A stretch of DNA of 64,000 nt. Origin: Gordonia tangerina (GTDB lineage: Bacteria; Actinomycetota; Actinomycetes; Mycobacteriales; Mycobacteriaceae). A model generated the notes under the pieces. That model saw nothing but the letters and a program-made list of their open reading frames with translations. It did no database searches and was not told the origin of the DNA. Below, in pieces: positions 56,292-64,000 of this stretch; the first letter of the stretch is position 1; the number at the start of each line of letters is the position of its first letter. The position numbers and the translations under genes are program-made. The stretch covers positions 120,647 through 184,646 of the forward strand of contig NZ_JAKGCU010000007.1 in the NCBI RefSeq assembly GCF_021556435.1. Direction: 5' to 3'.

Positions 56292-57724
56292 CCGCACTCG
56301 ACCGGCCGCCCGAGGCCGTGGCCACCGTCGACCACGCGCTGCCCGACGGGTTCCAGGTGCAGATCGACATGCGCTGCGCGCGTCGGCGTGACCTGCGGTT
56401 CCTTGTCGGGGGTTCCCCGACCCGCATGCTGCGGCTGACCGACACCGCACTCGGCATGACCTCTGCCGACGGCCGTATCGAGGTATGTGACCCGGCCACG
56501 CGACGCCTCGCGCGGCGCTTGCTCGACAGCGGAATCGCCAACCCCCGGCCCATGTTCGGGCCTTCGCCCGACGACGTCACGATCGTGGTGCCGGTTCGTG
56601 ACAATCAAGCGGGCGTGGACCGACTGCTGCGCTCGGTCGACGGCGTCAAGGTGATCGTCGTCGACGACGGGTCGCGCACGCCGATCCGGGTCGACGGGCC
56701 TGACGTCGAGCTCATCCGGTTCGACGGCAATCGTGGCCCGTCGTCGGCGCGCAATGCCGGTGCAGCGGCCGCCACCACAGACTTCGTCGCCTTCCTCGAC
56801 TCCGACGTCGTCCCGACCGCCGATTGGCTGACCATGCTGCTCGGGCACTTCTCGGACCCGTCGGTCGCCATCGTCGCCCCGCGCATCGTCGGCCTCTCCC
56901 GCGCCGCGCGCGAGGCATCGAAGGTCGAGCGATATGAGAACGGACATTCTTCGCTCGACATGGGCCCCGAAGAGTGCTCGGTGGTGCCCGGCAGCCGGGT
57001 CCCGTATGTGCCGAGCGCGGCGATGGTGGTGCGCCGCAAAGCTTTCTGTCAGTTCGACGAGTCGCTGCGGGTGGCCGAGGACGTGGACCTGTGCTGGCGC
57101 ACCCACAAGGCCGGCTGGCGAGTTCGGTACGACCCGGTCGCGCGGGTGGCCCACGATCACCGCTCGGATGTCCGGTCGGTGCTCGGGCGTCGTCGTTACT
57201 ACGGGACCGGCGCGGCGCACCTGGCCGACCGTCACGGTGGGTTCGCCGCACCGGTGGTGATGTCGATCCCCATGGCGGTGGCCGTCGGCGCATTGCTCAC
57301 CCGCACTCGAATCGGGCTGGCCATCGCGATGATCATCGTCGTATACACGGGTGCGCGGCTGCGGCGACGCCTCGGCGAGCTGCCGGACGCGCCGTTGGTT
57401 GCCACGCAGATGACGGGCCGAGCCGTGGGGTTCGGCCTGCTGCAGGCGGCGGGTGCGATCTGCCGGCACTACTGGCCCGTCGCGGTCCTGCTGGCGTTGT
57501 TCTCCGCACGCTTCCGGCGGCTCGCTGTGGAGGTCGCGCTGGTCGAGGGGGTCGTGTCATGGGCGCGTGAGGTCGTCGCGGACCCGGCGTCGGGTCCAGC
57601 CCTGGGGCCGCTCTGGTACACCGTGTTTCGGCGACTCGACGATCTGGCCTACGGAGCCGGGTTGTGGCAGGGTGCCATCGCGCAGCGCGACCTCGGGGCG
57701 CTGCGGCCGGTGTTGACCACATAA
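56288..57724 (+). CDS. mftF: mycofactocin glycosyltransferase
   Basis: A 478-residue family 2 glycosyltransferase. VVDDGSRTPIR holds the nucleotide-sugar Asp residues, FLDSDVVPT is the DXD-type metal site and VAEDVDLCWR the acceptor-site motif. Hydrophobic helices lie near 325-360 and in the C-terminal region. It adds the oligoglucose tail to mycofactocin. Confidence 0.95.
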   Translation: MTALDRPPEAVATVDHALPDGFQVQIDMRCARRRDLRFLVGGSPTRMLRLTDTALGMTSADGRIEVCDPATRRLARRLLDSGIANPRPMFGPSPDDVTIVVPVRDNQAGVDRLLRSVDGVKVIVVDDGSRTPIRVDGPDVELIRFDGNRGPSSARNAGAAAATTDFVAFLDSDVVPTADWLTMLLGHFSDPSVAIVAPRIVGLSRAAREASKVERYENGHSSLDMGPEECSVVPGSRVPYVPSAAMVVRRKAFCQFDESLRVAEDVDLCWRTHKAGWRVRYDPVARVAHDHRSDVRSVLGRRRYYGTGAAHLADRHGGFAAPVVMSIPMAVAVGALLTRTRIGLAIAMIIVVYTGARLRRRLGELPDAPLVATQMTGRAVGFGLLQAAGAICRHYWPVAVLLALFSARFRRLAVEVALVEGVVSWAREVVADPASGPALGPLWYTVFRRLDDLAYGAGLWQGAIAQRDLGALRPVLTT

Positions 57725-57726
57725 AG

Positions 57727-59061
57727 GTGACGACGCGACGACTTCCGACGACCGCCGACGTGGTGGTGGTGGGTGCGGGCAGTGCCGGATGCGTCATCGC
57801 AGAGCGGCTCTCGCGTGACCCCGGGCGCGCCGTCGTCGTGCTCGAGCGCGGACCGCGTGACTGGCCGCCCCCGGCCGTTCGCGATCTACAGGTGTTGCCG
57901 ATCGAGCACGGCGCCGGCTTCGCCCGGGGCCACACCGAGGCCACGGGACTCCCGGTGGTGCGGGGCAGCGCGCTCGGTGGGTCGTCGGCTGTCAACGGGG
58001 GGTACTTCCTGCGCTGGCATCGCGATGACTTCGATGACTGGCCGGCGCAATGGTCACCAGAGGCGATCGCACACGCCTATGACGAACTCGACGCACCGGA
58101 CGGCACCATGGGAGTGACTGCCTTCGCAGATGACGAACTCGTCGATGTGGTGCGTCTTTTCGAGTCTTACTGGGCCCAGGCCATGCCGGTGCGTGCCACC
58201 GCGGATCCGTGGCCCATCGTCGGCGTGAATCGTGTGCGGTCCAACCGGGAGGGGCCGCTGCGGCGCACGTCGGCCGAAGCGTATCTCCGGCCCGCGATCG
58301 ACCGACCCAACCTGACGGTGATCACCGATGCAGAGGTGGCGGAAGTGACGGCGGCCGGCCGTCGGGTCACCGGGGTGCGCGTGGGTGCCGACCGGATGTC
58401 GGTCGGTGAGGTCGTGCTGAGCGCGGGCACGCTCGGTACCGCCAGGATCCTGCTCCGCTCCGGACTGGGGGGCCTCATCGGGTCCGACGGCACGCTGCCA
58501 CTCCACGAACATCGGGAGGTGCTGGTGCACTACCGGCGCCACGCGGATCCTCAGGTGATGCCGACGGCGTTGCTGCAGTCGGTGGTCCACACCACCGATG
58601 ACATGGAGATCCGTTGTTACAGCACCGATATGGCGAGATTCGTGAAAGGTGTGGAACCGGTCGGCCCGGCCGTGGGGGTGGCGGGGATGCGACCCGGGTC
58701 CCGCGGCGCGGTTCGGGTCGGCGACACCGGACTCCTCGTCGACCTCGGCACGGTCGATCCAGACAGTGCGCGCCGGATGGCGCTCGGCGCCGAGTCGGTG
58801 CGAGATATGTTGAACTCGTCGACATTCGGCGGCGTCGTCGAACCGGGGTCGATCGTCGTCGACCCAGTGGTGCGGACCTCCCAGCACGCCTGGGGGAGCC
58901 TTCCGATGGGAGTACGGACCGATGACCTCGGAGGGCTCGACGGACTCACCGGCCTTCGGGTCGTGGACGGCTCCATCCTGCCGGCCGCCGGACGCAGCGG
59001 ACCGCACGCGACGATCATGATGATCGCCGTGCGAATCGGCGACGTTTTGGCGGCGCGCTGA
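57727..59061 (+). CDS. mftG: mycofactocin-associated GMC oxidoreductase
   Basis: A 444-residue flavin enzyme of the glucose-methanol-choline family. VVVGAGSAGCVIAERLS is the FAD motif, VRGSALGGSSAVNGGYFLR the second signature, and the C-terminal SQHAWGSLPMG with DGSILPAAGRSGPH holds the catalytic His pair. MftG is thought to return electrons from reduced mycofactocin to the respiratory chain. GTG at 57727, two bases after the mftF stop. Confidence 0.92.
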   Translation: MTTRRLPTTADVVVVGAGSAGCVIAERLSRDPGRAVVVLERGPRDWPPPAVRDLQVLPIEHGAGFARGHTEATGLPVVRGSALGGSSAVNGGYFLRWHRDDFDDWPAQWSPEAIAHAYDELDAPDGTMGVTAFADDELVDVVRLFESYWAQAMPVRATADPWPIVGVNRVRSNREGPLRRTSAEAYLRPAIDRPNLTVITDAEVAEVTAAGRRVTGVRVGADRMSVGEVVLSAGTLGTARILLRSGLGGLIGSDGTLPLHEHREVLVHYRRHADPQVMPTALLQSVVHTTDDMEIRCYSTDMARFVKGVEPVGPAVGVAGMRPGSRGAVRVGDTGLLVDLGTVDPDSARRMALGAESVRDMLNSSTFGGVVEPGSIVVDPVVRTSQHAWGSLPMGVRTDDLGGLDGLTGLRVVDGSILPAAGRSGPHATIMMIAVRIGDVLAAR

Positions 59062-59087
59062 AACCGCCCGATGCGTAGGCTGGCGCC

Positions 59088-59516
59088 ATGACCGCGTCAC
59101 TGAATGACCCCGAGATCCGTGAGTTCCTCATCGCCGGCACCCGGACGGGGCACCTCGGATGGGTGGCCGGTGACGGAAGGCCGCTGGCGGCGCCCGTGTG
59201 GTTTGTGCTCGACGGTGACCGAATCGCGTTCAACACCGGTGCCACGACCGCGAAAGCGCGTGCGATGAGCCGAGATCCGCGTGTGGTGTTGACGGTCGAC
59301 CTGCCTGGTCCGCCGTATGCCTTCGTGCAGATCCAGGGCCTGGCGGTCACCGGCGACGACCTACCGGAAGTGCGTCGGATCGCGACCGAATGCGGCCGTC
59401 GGTACATGGGAGCCGATCGCGCCGAGGAGTTCGGCGCACGCAACGGTGTGCCGGGCGAACTCGTCGTGTGGGTCGAGCCGACGAAGATCGTCGCCGCACT
59501 TGATGTATCGGCCTGA
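59088..59516 (+). CDS. PPOX-class F420-dependent oxidoreductase
   Basis: A 142-residue split-barrel protein. GHLGWVAGDGRPLAAPVWFVLDGD and the C-terminal VWVEPTKIVAALD are typical of F420H2-binding (FDOR-B) members. Substrate unknown; such proteins reduce quinones, biliverdin or enones. 26 bp after mftG, so possibly on the same transcript. Confidence 0.82.
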   Translation: MTASLNDPEIREFLIAGTRTGHLGWVAGDGRPLAAPVWFVLDGDRIAFNTGATTAKARAMSRDPRVVLTVDLPGPPYAFVQIQGLAVTGDDLPEVRRIATECGRRYMGADRAEEFGARNGVPGELVVWVEPTKIVAALDVSA

Positions 59517-59539
59517 CTCCGACTCGCTCCGCCAATGGC

Positions 59540-59602
59540 ACCCAGTCAACGGGAAGCGGCGCCCAGTCAACGGTAAACGGCGCCCAGTCAACGGGAAGGG
59601 GC
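59540..59602. repeat. 21-bp tandem repeat, 3 copies
   Basis: Units at 59540, 59561 and 59582 of the form (G/A)CCCAGTCAACGG-AA-CGGC, the same family as 35361-35434, between the convergent PPOX and VKOR genes. Confidence 0.9.
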
Positions 59603-59620
59603 TGCGGTGGATCTGGGAGG

Positions 59621-60268
59621 TCAGATCAAGGTCGACCAGTAGTCCCAGAACTCCACGCCGATGGCGACGATCACGACCGCGTACCAGACGGGCAGCAACA
59701 CCCACAGCCACGAACGGATCTCGCGTCCGACGCGCGACGATCCGAACACTCGACCGGCGCTGAGCGCCAGGATCAACGGTGTCACGGTCCACACCACCAT
59801 GCAGTACGGGCACAAGGCGTGGATGCGATACAGACTCTGGAAGACGAGCCAGTTGATCATCACGAACCCGGCGAGGGTGCCCAGGGTCTGACCGAGCCAA
59901 TACCACCGGGGCAGTTGAACTCCCGCGGTCGCAAGGGCACCGGTCACCACGATGACCGAGAAGGCCGCGATGCCGATCAGTGGGTTCGGAAAGCCGAAGA
60001 TGGCTGCCTGATCGGTCACCATGACCGAGCCGCATGAGAGCACCGGGTTGATGCTGCAGCTCGGTGTGTACGACGGATCGATGGCCAGTTCGAAGCGCTC
60101 GATCGTCAACGTGGCAGACGCGATCAGGCCGATCACGCCTGCAACGAGCACGATCACCCCGATCACTCGTGATGTCGGCATCAGGGTCGTCCACCCGCGG
60201 ACTGCGGCGTCGTCTGCGTCGTCGGGAGGTGTGGGTGTGCCGCCGTACTGGTCGGTGGTCTCGGTCAT
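59621..60268 (-). CDS. vitamin K epoxide reductase (VKOR) family protein
   Basis: A 215-residue membrane protein with about five helices. Active-site cysteines are Cys153 and Cys156 (CPYC), and loop cysteines Cys71 and Cys79. It reoxidises the exported DsbA-like partner using menaquinone. It follows the DsbA-like gene by 23 bp, the standard actinobacterial oxidative-folding pair. Confidence 0.9.
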   Translation of the reverse strand: MTETTDQYGGTPTPPDDADDAAVRGWTTLMPTSRVIGVIVLVAGVIGLIASATLTIERFELAIDPSYTPSCSINPVLSCGSVMVTDQAAIFGFPNPLIGIAAFSVIVVTGALATAGVQLPRWYWLGQTLGTLAGFVMINWLVFQSLYRIHALCPYCMVVWTVTPLILALSAGRVFGSSRVGREIRSWLWVLLPVWYAVVIVAIGVEFWDYWSTLI

Positions 60269-60291
60269 GATGCGGTGTTCTCCGGGATGAT

Positions 60292-61017
60292 TCAGTTCGT
60301 GGCCGCGAGAACTGCGTCGCGTAACGCCTCCGGCGTCGACAGCTGCACGTCTTCACCGTTGAGCCGAACGGTCGGGGTGGCGGTGACGGCGGCTTGCTGG
60401 GTGGTGTCGGCGACCCAGTCGGCGAACTGCTGGTCGTCGATGCACTGCCGGACATTGTTCGCTCCGGCCTGGGTGGCGAGATTGTTCAGCTGGTCGTCGG
60501 ACAGGCCGGCGCCGCCCTCACTGGGCTGCTGGGCATACAGCGTGTTGTGGAACTGCAACCAGGTCGTGAAATCGCCGTTCGTCGCGGTCGACTCTGCGAC
60601 ACACGCCGATGCGTTCGCCGCGCGTGTGGAGTAGTCGGTGGTCGACATCCGGTCGAGGATCGCGATCGGCATGTAGTCCACGGCGACCTGTGGGTTGTTG
60701 CGCAACTCCTCGAGGACCGGCCCGAATTGCTCTTCGAGCTGGCGGCACGCAGGGCACTGGAAATCCTCGGCGATGGTCAACACGGCGGGCGGCGTGCTGC
60801 CCGCCGGGGCGGTGGTGATCCGGAAGGCGTTGTTGTCGGTGGCGACGGTGACCTCCGATGAGCTGCCGGTGCTCGACTCGTTGGACAGCACGGCCCACAA
60901 TCCGATGCCCACGGCGATGGCGATCAACACAACCGCTGCGCCGATCTTGAGGAGCGTTGATCGGCGCTTCTCCGCCTGGCGGGGATCGACGATGACCTTC
61001 TTCGAGTTCTGGGCCAT
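60292..61017 (-). CDS. DsbA-like membrane-anchored thiol oxidoreductase
   Basis: A 241-residue protein with one N-terminal membrane helix (about 24-44) and an exported thioredoxin fold. The active site is CPAC (Cys88, Cys91) and the cis-Pro is in TATPTVRLNG. It introduces disulfides into exported proteins and is recycled by the VKOR downstream. ATG at 61017. Confidence 0.9.
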   Translation of the reverse strand: MAQNSKKVIVDPRQAEKRRSTLLKIGAAVVLIAIAVGIGLWAVLSNESSTGSSSEVTVATDNNAFRITTAPAGSTPPAVLTIAEDFQCPACRQLEEQFGPVLEELRNNPQVAVDYMPIAILDRMSTTDYSTRAANASACVAESTATNGDFTTWLQFHNTLYAQQPSEGGAGLSDDQLNNLATQAGANNVRQCIDDQQFADWVADTTQQAAVTATPTVRLNGEDVQLSTPEALRDAVLAATN

Positions 61018-61146
61018 GGGGTACTGATGCCTCTGCTTCGTGGGTTGGACGGATGCGTGGTCGGGGTCTTCCCCCGAACAGGCTACTTGGTTCGACCGGA
61101 GGGCCGAATCAAGGTGGAACAAACATGGGATGTTAGGTTGTTTGCC

Positions 61147-61825
61147 GTGTCCGATGTCATCCCGCCACCGCCCCGAACCAGCGAACTCGTGGTGGTCCGG
61201 ATGCAGGAGCTGATCCGGAGTGGGCAGTGGCCGGTCGGGGAGCGGATCCCGGCCGAGCCGGAACTCGTGGAGCAATTCGCGGTGGGCCGGAACTCGATCC
61301 GCGAGGCCGTGCGGGCGCTCGAGCATTCCGGGATGTTGGTGCCCCGACGGGGCGACGGCACCTATGTGCGCAGTGCCAACATGCTCACCGCGGCCATCGC
61401 GCGGTGCGTGCCCGAGCGGGCACAGCTGGAGTTGTTGGGCGCGGCAGGCGATCGAGGCGGAAGCGGCCGCCGAGGCGGCTGCTGTCGCGGATGCAGGATG
61501 TGTTGCCGATCTGTATGCCTGTCTGGCGCGTGCGGAACGCACCCTCGCCAGTGGCGACATGGCGGCATATACCCAGGCTGACATAGCCTTTCACGTCGCA
61601 GTCGTGAACGCGTCGGGCAATGGTCTGCTCATCGAACTCTACGGCGGCATCATCGAGGTGATGGCGCACATGCACCAGCAGGTCGTCGACGCGACGATCG
61701 CCGACGGGGTGCATCCTCCCGGGCATCGGGCGCTGGTGGATGCGGTTGCGGCCGGGGACGCCGCCGCGGCGCGTGCCGCCGTGCATTCCTACCTCGACCA
61801 CGCGCGTCGCGGGCTGTCGGCATGA
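61147..61825 (+). pseudogene. GntR/FadR family regulator, frameshifted
   Basis: The N-terminal winged helix (about residues 15-80, with PAEPELVEQFAVGRNSIREAVRALEHSGML) is read in one frame from GTG 61147. The C-terminal FCD ligand domain (HVAVVNASGNGLLIELYGGI...HRALVDAVAAGDAAAARAAVHSYL) is read in another, to the stop at 61825. Removing one G from the GGG at 61437-61439 would restore a normal linker (LLARQAIEAEAAA). It is either a broken gene or a one-base sequence error. It probably regulated, or regulates, the transporter downstream. Confidence 0.82.
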
Positions 61826-61925
61826 TCGACCCCGCGCGGCCACCGCCCCGAGAAGTAGTTCTTCTGCAACCGCGCAGCCACCCCACAACCGCGCAAGTCG
61901 CGGCGGACGCAGGGCCGAAGCGAGT

Positions 61926-63128
61926 ATGCGGTTGCCGCGGATGAAACCTGCGGTCCGCCCATCGGTGAACGGACGGTCGCTGAGTGCGGTGGTCGCCGCG
62001 ATCGGCATCATGCTCGTCGCGGCGAATCTTCGTCCGCCGGTGGTCTCGGTGGCCCCGCTGATCGACGACATCATGCGTGATCTCGGTTTCAGCAGCGCCA
62101 CCGCGGGTCTGCTGACCACGCTGCCGGTGCTGTTCTTCGGCCTCAGCGCGCCGTTTGCCCCACGGGTGGCCGCCCGGTTCGGCATCGAACGGACGGTGTT
62201 CGGCGCCCTGGTGCTGTTGATCGGCGGAATGGGGCTGCGGTTCGTTTCGAACGTGATGTGTCTGCTCGCGGGTTCGGCGGTGATCGGCGCGGCGATCGGC
62301 GTCTGCAACGTCGTCTTGCCGGCCTTGATCAAACGGGATTTCGCGCACCGATCGGGTCTGATGACCGGGCTGTACTCGATGACACTGTCCGGTGGTGCTG
62401 CGGTCGCCGCCGGCCTGACCGTGCCCATCGACACCCGTTTGGATGGCAATTGGCAACTGACACTGACGTGTTGGACGTTGCTGGTACTCCTGGCGCTGAT
62501 CGTCTGGTTGCCTCAGCTGGGGCAGGTACATCGTGTCGTGGTCGCCGGCACATCGCGACAGCTGCTGCGCAACCGGATCGCCTGGGCGATCACGGTGTTC
62601 ATGGGCGCCCAATCGTTGGTCTTCTACACGTTCACCGCGTGGCTGCCGCAGTTCCTTATCGACCAGGGACGCAGCACCGCCGAGGCAGGCACGATTCTCG
62701 CGCTGGGGCAGGTCGTGGCATTACTGGCGTCGCTGCTGGTCCCGATCGTCGCCGGTCGCCGCGCCGATCAACGACTGGTGACGTTACTCGTGGTGGCGGT
62801 GTGCGCGATCGGTTTCGTGGGCCTGTTGTGCACCGATCACCTCACCACTGTGTGGGTCATGCTCGTCATGTCCGGTCCGGGGGCGTCGATCAGCCTGGCA
62901 TTGCTGTTCATGGTGGTGCGTAGTCCATCGACCGCGGTCACCGGCCAGGTGTCTGGGATGGCCCAGTCGATCGGGTATGTCGTGGCCGCCGCGGGGCCGT
63001 TCCTGATCGGTGCGCTGCACGATGTAACCGGCTCGTGGACCATCGCGATGGCGGTGTTGGCGATGGCTTTGGTGCCACAGGCGTTGTCGGCACTCACCGC
63101 GGCTCGCGACGTCACGATGCGGGTGTGA
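61926..63128 (+). CDS. MFS transporter, CynX/NimT type
   Basis: A 400-residue transporter with twelve predicted helices. VAANLRPPVVSVAPL in helix 1 and the motif PRVAARFGIERTVFG between helices 2 and 3 mark the cyanate/2-nitroimidazole permease family. Substrate unknown. ATG at 61926 (or 61941), 100 bp after the GntR gene. Confidence 0.85.
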   Translation: MRLPRMKPAVRPSVNGRSLSAVVAAIGIMLVAANLRPPVVSVAPLIDDIMRDLGFSSATAGLLTTLPVLFFGLSAPFAPRVAARFGIERTVFGALVLLIGGMGLRFVSNVMCLLAGSAVIGAAIGVCNVVLPALIKRDFAHRSGLMTGLYSMTLSGGAAVAAGLTVPIDTRLDGNWQLTLTCWTLLVLLALIVWLPQLGQVHRVVVAGTSRQLLRNRIAWAITVFMGAQSLVFYTFTAWLPQFLIDQGRSTAEAGTILALGQVVALLASLLVPIVAGRRADQRLVTLLVVAVCAIGFVGLLCTDHLTTVWVMLVMSGPGASISLALLFMVVRSPSTAVTGQVSGMAQSIGYVVAAAGPFLIGALHDVTGSWTIAMAVLAMALVPQALSALTAARDVTMRV

Positions 63129-63141
63129 GTGCTCAATTGGC

Positions 63142-63810
63142 TCAGCTGATCTCGAAGTCTTGCAAAGCGCCCGAGTAGCGCTTGCGCGGCGGTGCCCGGA
63201 ACTCGCCCGAAGCCGTTCCGGTACGTCCGCCCATCGCGGCCAGCGCGGCGAGCATCCCCACGCCGGCGGCGACGCCGTCGATGACGGGCGCATCGATGGC
63301 GGCGCCGATCCGCTGGGCGAGGTCGGCCATCCCGGCGCAGCCGAGGACGATGGCGTCCGACCCGTCGGTGCGCAGCGCCTCGCTGCAGGCCTTCTCCAGG
63401 ATGTCCGCGGTGGCCGGGTTGGTCTCCAGTTCCAGGACCGGGATGTCACAGGCGTGTACACCGCCGCACTGGCCGGCGAATCCGTAATGCGCCACCAGGT
63501 CGACGGCCCGGCCGATGGTGCGGTCGAGAGTGGTGACGATAGAGAATGTCCGTCCCAGCGGGGCGGCGAGATGCATTGCTGCCTCTGCGATCCCGAGAAC
63601 CGGGGCGTCGGCCACTTCCCGGGCGGCGTCGAGGCCGGGATCGCCGAAGCAGGCGACGAGGTAGCCGTCGGCGCCGGGGTTGTCGGCGATGGCCCGCAGC
63701 AGGCCGGGCACCGCAAGCGCTTCGTCGTAGTGACTTTCGATCGACTCCGGCCCCATGGTGGAGGTGACGGCGACGATCTCGCAGTCGGGTCGCGCGACCG
63801 ACCGCGCCGC
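63142..63810 (-). CDS. Asp/Glu/hydantoin racemase family protein, 5' end missing
   Basis: About 223 residues of a racemase of the aspartate/hydantoin group. Cysteines in the catalytic positions are seen in LVACFGDPG and VLGCAGMADL, and VTSTMGPESIESHYDEA is typical. The expected first 20 residues (the NPNT-type substrate loop) are absent. The frame instead runs into a G/C homopolymer tract and becomes poly-Pro/Gly, so the true start lies beyond a damaged or misassembled region. It converges on the MFS gene. Confidence 0.8.
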   Translation of the reverse strand, partial: AARSVARPDCEIVAVTSTMGPESIESHYDEALAVPGLLRAIADNPGADGYLVACFGDPGLDAAREVADAPVLGIAEAAMHLAAPLGRTFSIVTTLDRTIGRAVDLVAHYGFAGQCGGVHACDIPVLELETNPATADILEKACSEALRTDGSDAIVLGCAGMADLAQRIGAAIDAPVIDGVAAGVGMLAALAAMGGRTGTASGEFRAPPRKRYSGALQDFEIS

Positions 63811-63881
63811 GGGGGGGGGGGGGGGGGGGGGGGGCCCCCCCCCGGGGGGGGGGGGGGGGGGGGGGGGTGCCCCCCCCCCCC
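63811..63881. other. G/C homopolymer tract, probable sequence artefact
   Basis: 24 G, 9 C, 24 G, then TG and 12 C. Nothing like this occurs elsewhere in the window, and it cuts the racemase gene. The remaining 63882-64000 is less GC-rich, does not continue the racemase, and shows no recognisable gene. Confidence 0.75.
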
Positions 63882-64000
63882 GCGACTCCACCAATCGGCC
63901 AAGCTATTCATCACCCTTTAGTACCCAGCGCGAGCTCATTTGATGGACAAATCATCGGCCCAGTATCCGCGGACATGCAGTCTCCTGGAGTCGTCGAACT

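Noticed and set aside
63811..63894. Poly-Pro/Gly N-terminal domain of the racemase
   Set aside because: It is the translation of a G/C homopolymer tract and not a credible protein segment.

Overview
The window is high-GC actinobacterial DNA, most like Gordonia or a close relative in the Mycobacteriales. The evidence is a complete mycofactocin locus, a DUF222/HNH protein of the 13E12 family, Mce-associated proteins, an antigen-85-like esterase, a SigC-type sigma factor, and gene orders shared with Mycobacterium tuberculosis. About 55 genes are supported. No tRNA, rRNA, CRISPR array or insertion sequence was seen.

Layout. 1-7840: a translationally coupled acyl-CoA catabolic operon (AtuA-like fragment, acyl-CoA dehydrogenase, carboxylase beta and alpha subunits, second dehydrogenase, enoyl-CoA hydratase, TetR), ordered like Rv0976c-Rv0971c. 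7841-10685: three tandem units of about 245 bp followed by a 13E12-type HNH gene. 10819-19098: a YdcF-like membrane protein, then a copper cluster (zinc-finger membrane protein, DUF5134 protein, CopD/Caa3-type protein, Cu P-type ATPase, lipoprotein, SigC-like sigma factor). Two of its minus-strand promoters share one ECF-type motif. 19200-25196: NDMA-dependent alcohol dehydrogenase, aldehyde dehydrogenase, their probable AcoR-like regulator, and an ammonium transporter. 25230-30955: exonuclease III and the str operon (rpsL, rpsG, fusA, tuf).

31275-47509: accessory genes, including an Ag85-like esterase, an M23 peptidase, menC, a P450-TetR-SDR group like the cyp136 locus, a permease with a universal stress protein, four coupled Mce-associated genes, a ferredoxin reductase and an AlkD-like protein. 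47663-59061: DoxX and a KshB-like reductase, then the mycofactocin locus mftR-mftABCD and mftEFG. The two mft halves are separated by a mycofactocin-type SDR and a methylacyl-CoA racemase. 59088-63810: an F420-type PPOX protein, a VKOR and DsbA-like pair, a frameshifted GntR regulator, an MFS transporter and a truncated racemase that ends in a G/C homopolymer tract.

How it fits together. Mycofactocin is the redox cofactor of NDMA-type alcohol dehydrogenases and of a special SDR family, and both client types are encoded here beside the biosynthesis genes. KstR-like boxes precede both the KshB-like reductase and the SDR, suggesting a tie to sterol catabolism. The copper cluster has the gene content of the M. 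tuberculosis SigC regulon. Several long convergent gene junctions carry 21-bp tandem arrays or long inverted repeats. No clearly new enzymatic system was found. The strongest candidates for undescribed features are the shared ECF promoter, the repeat arrays, the 13E12 upstream units and the orphan Mce-associated array.
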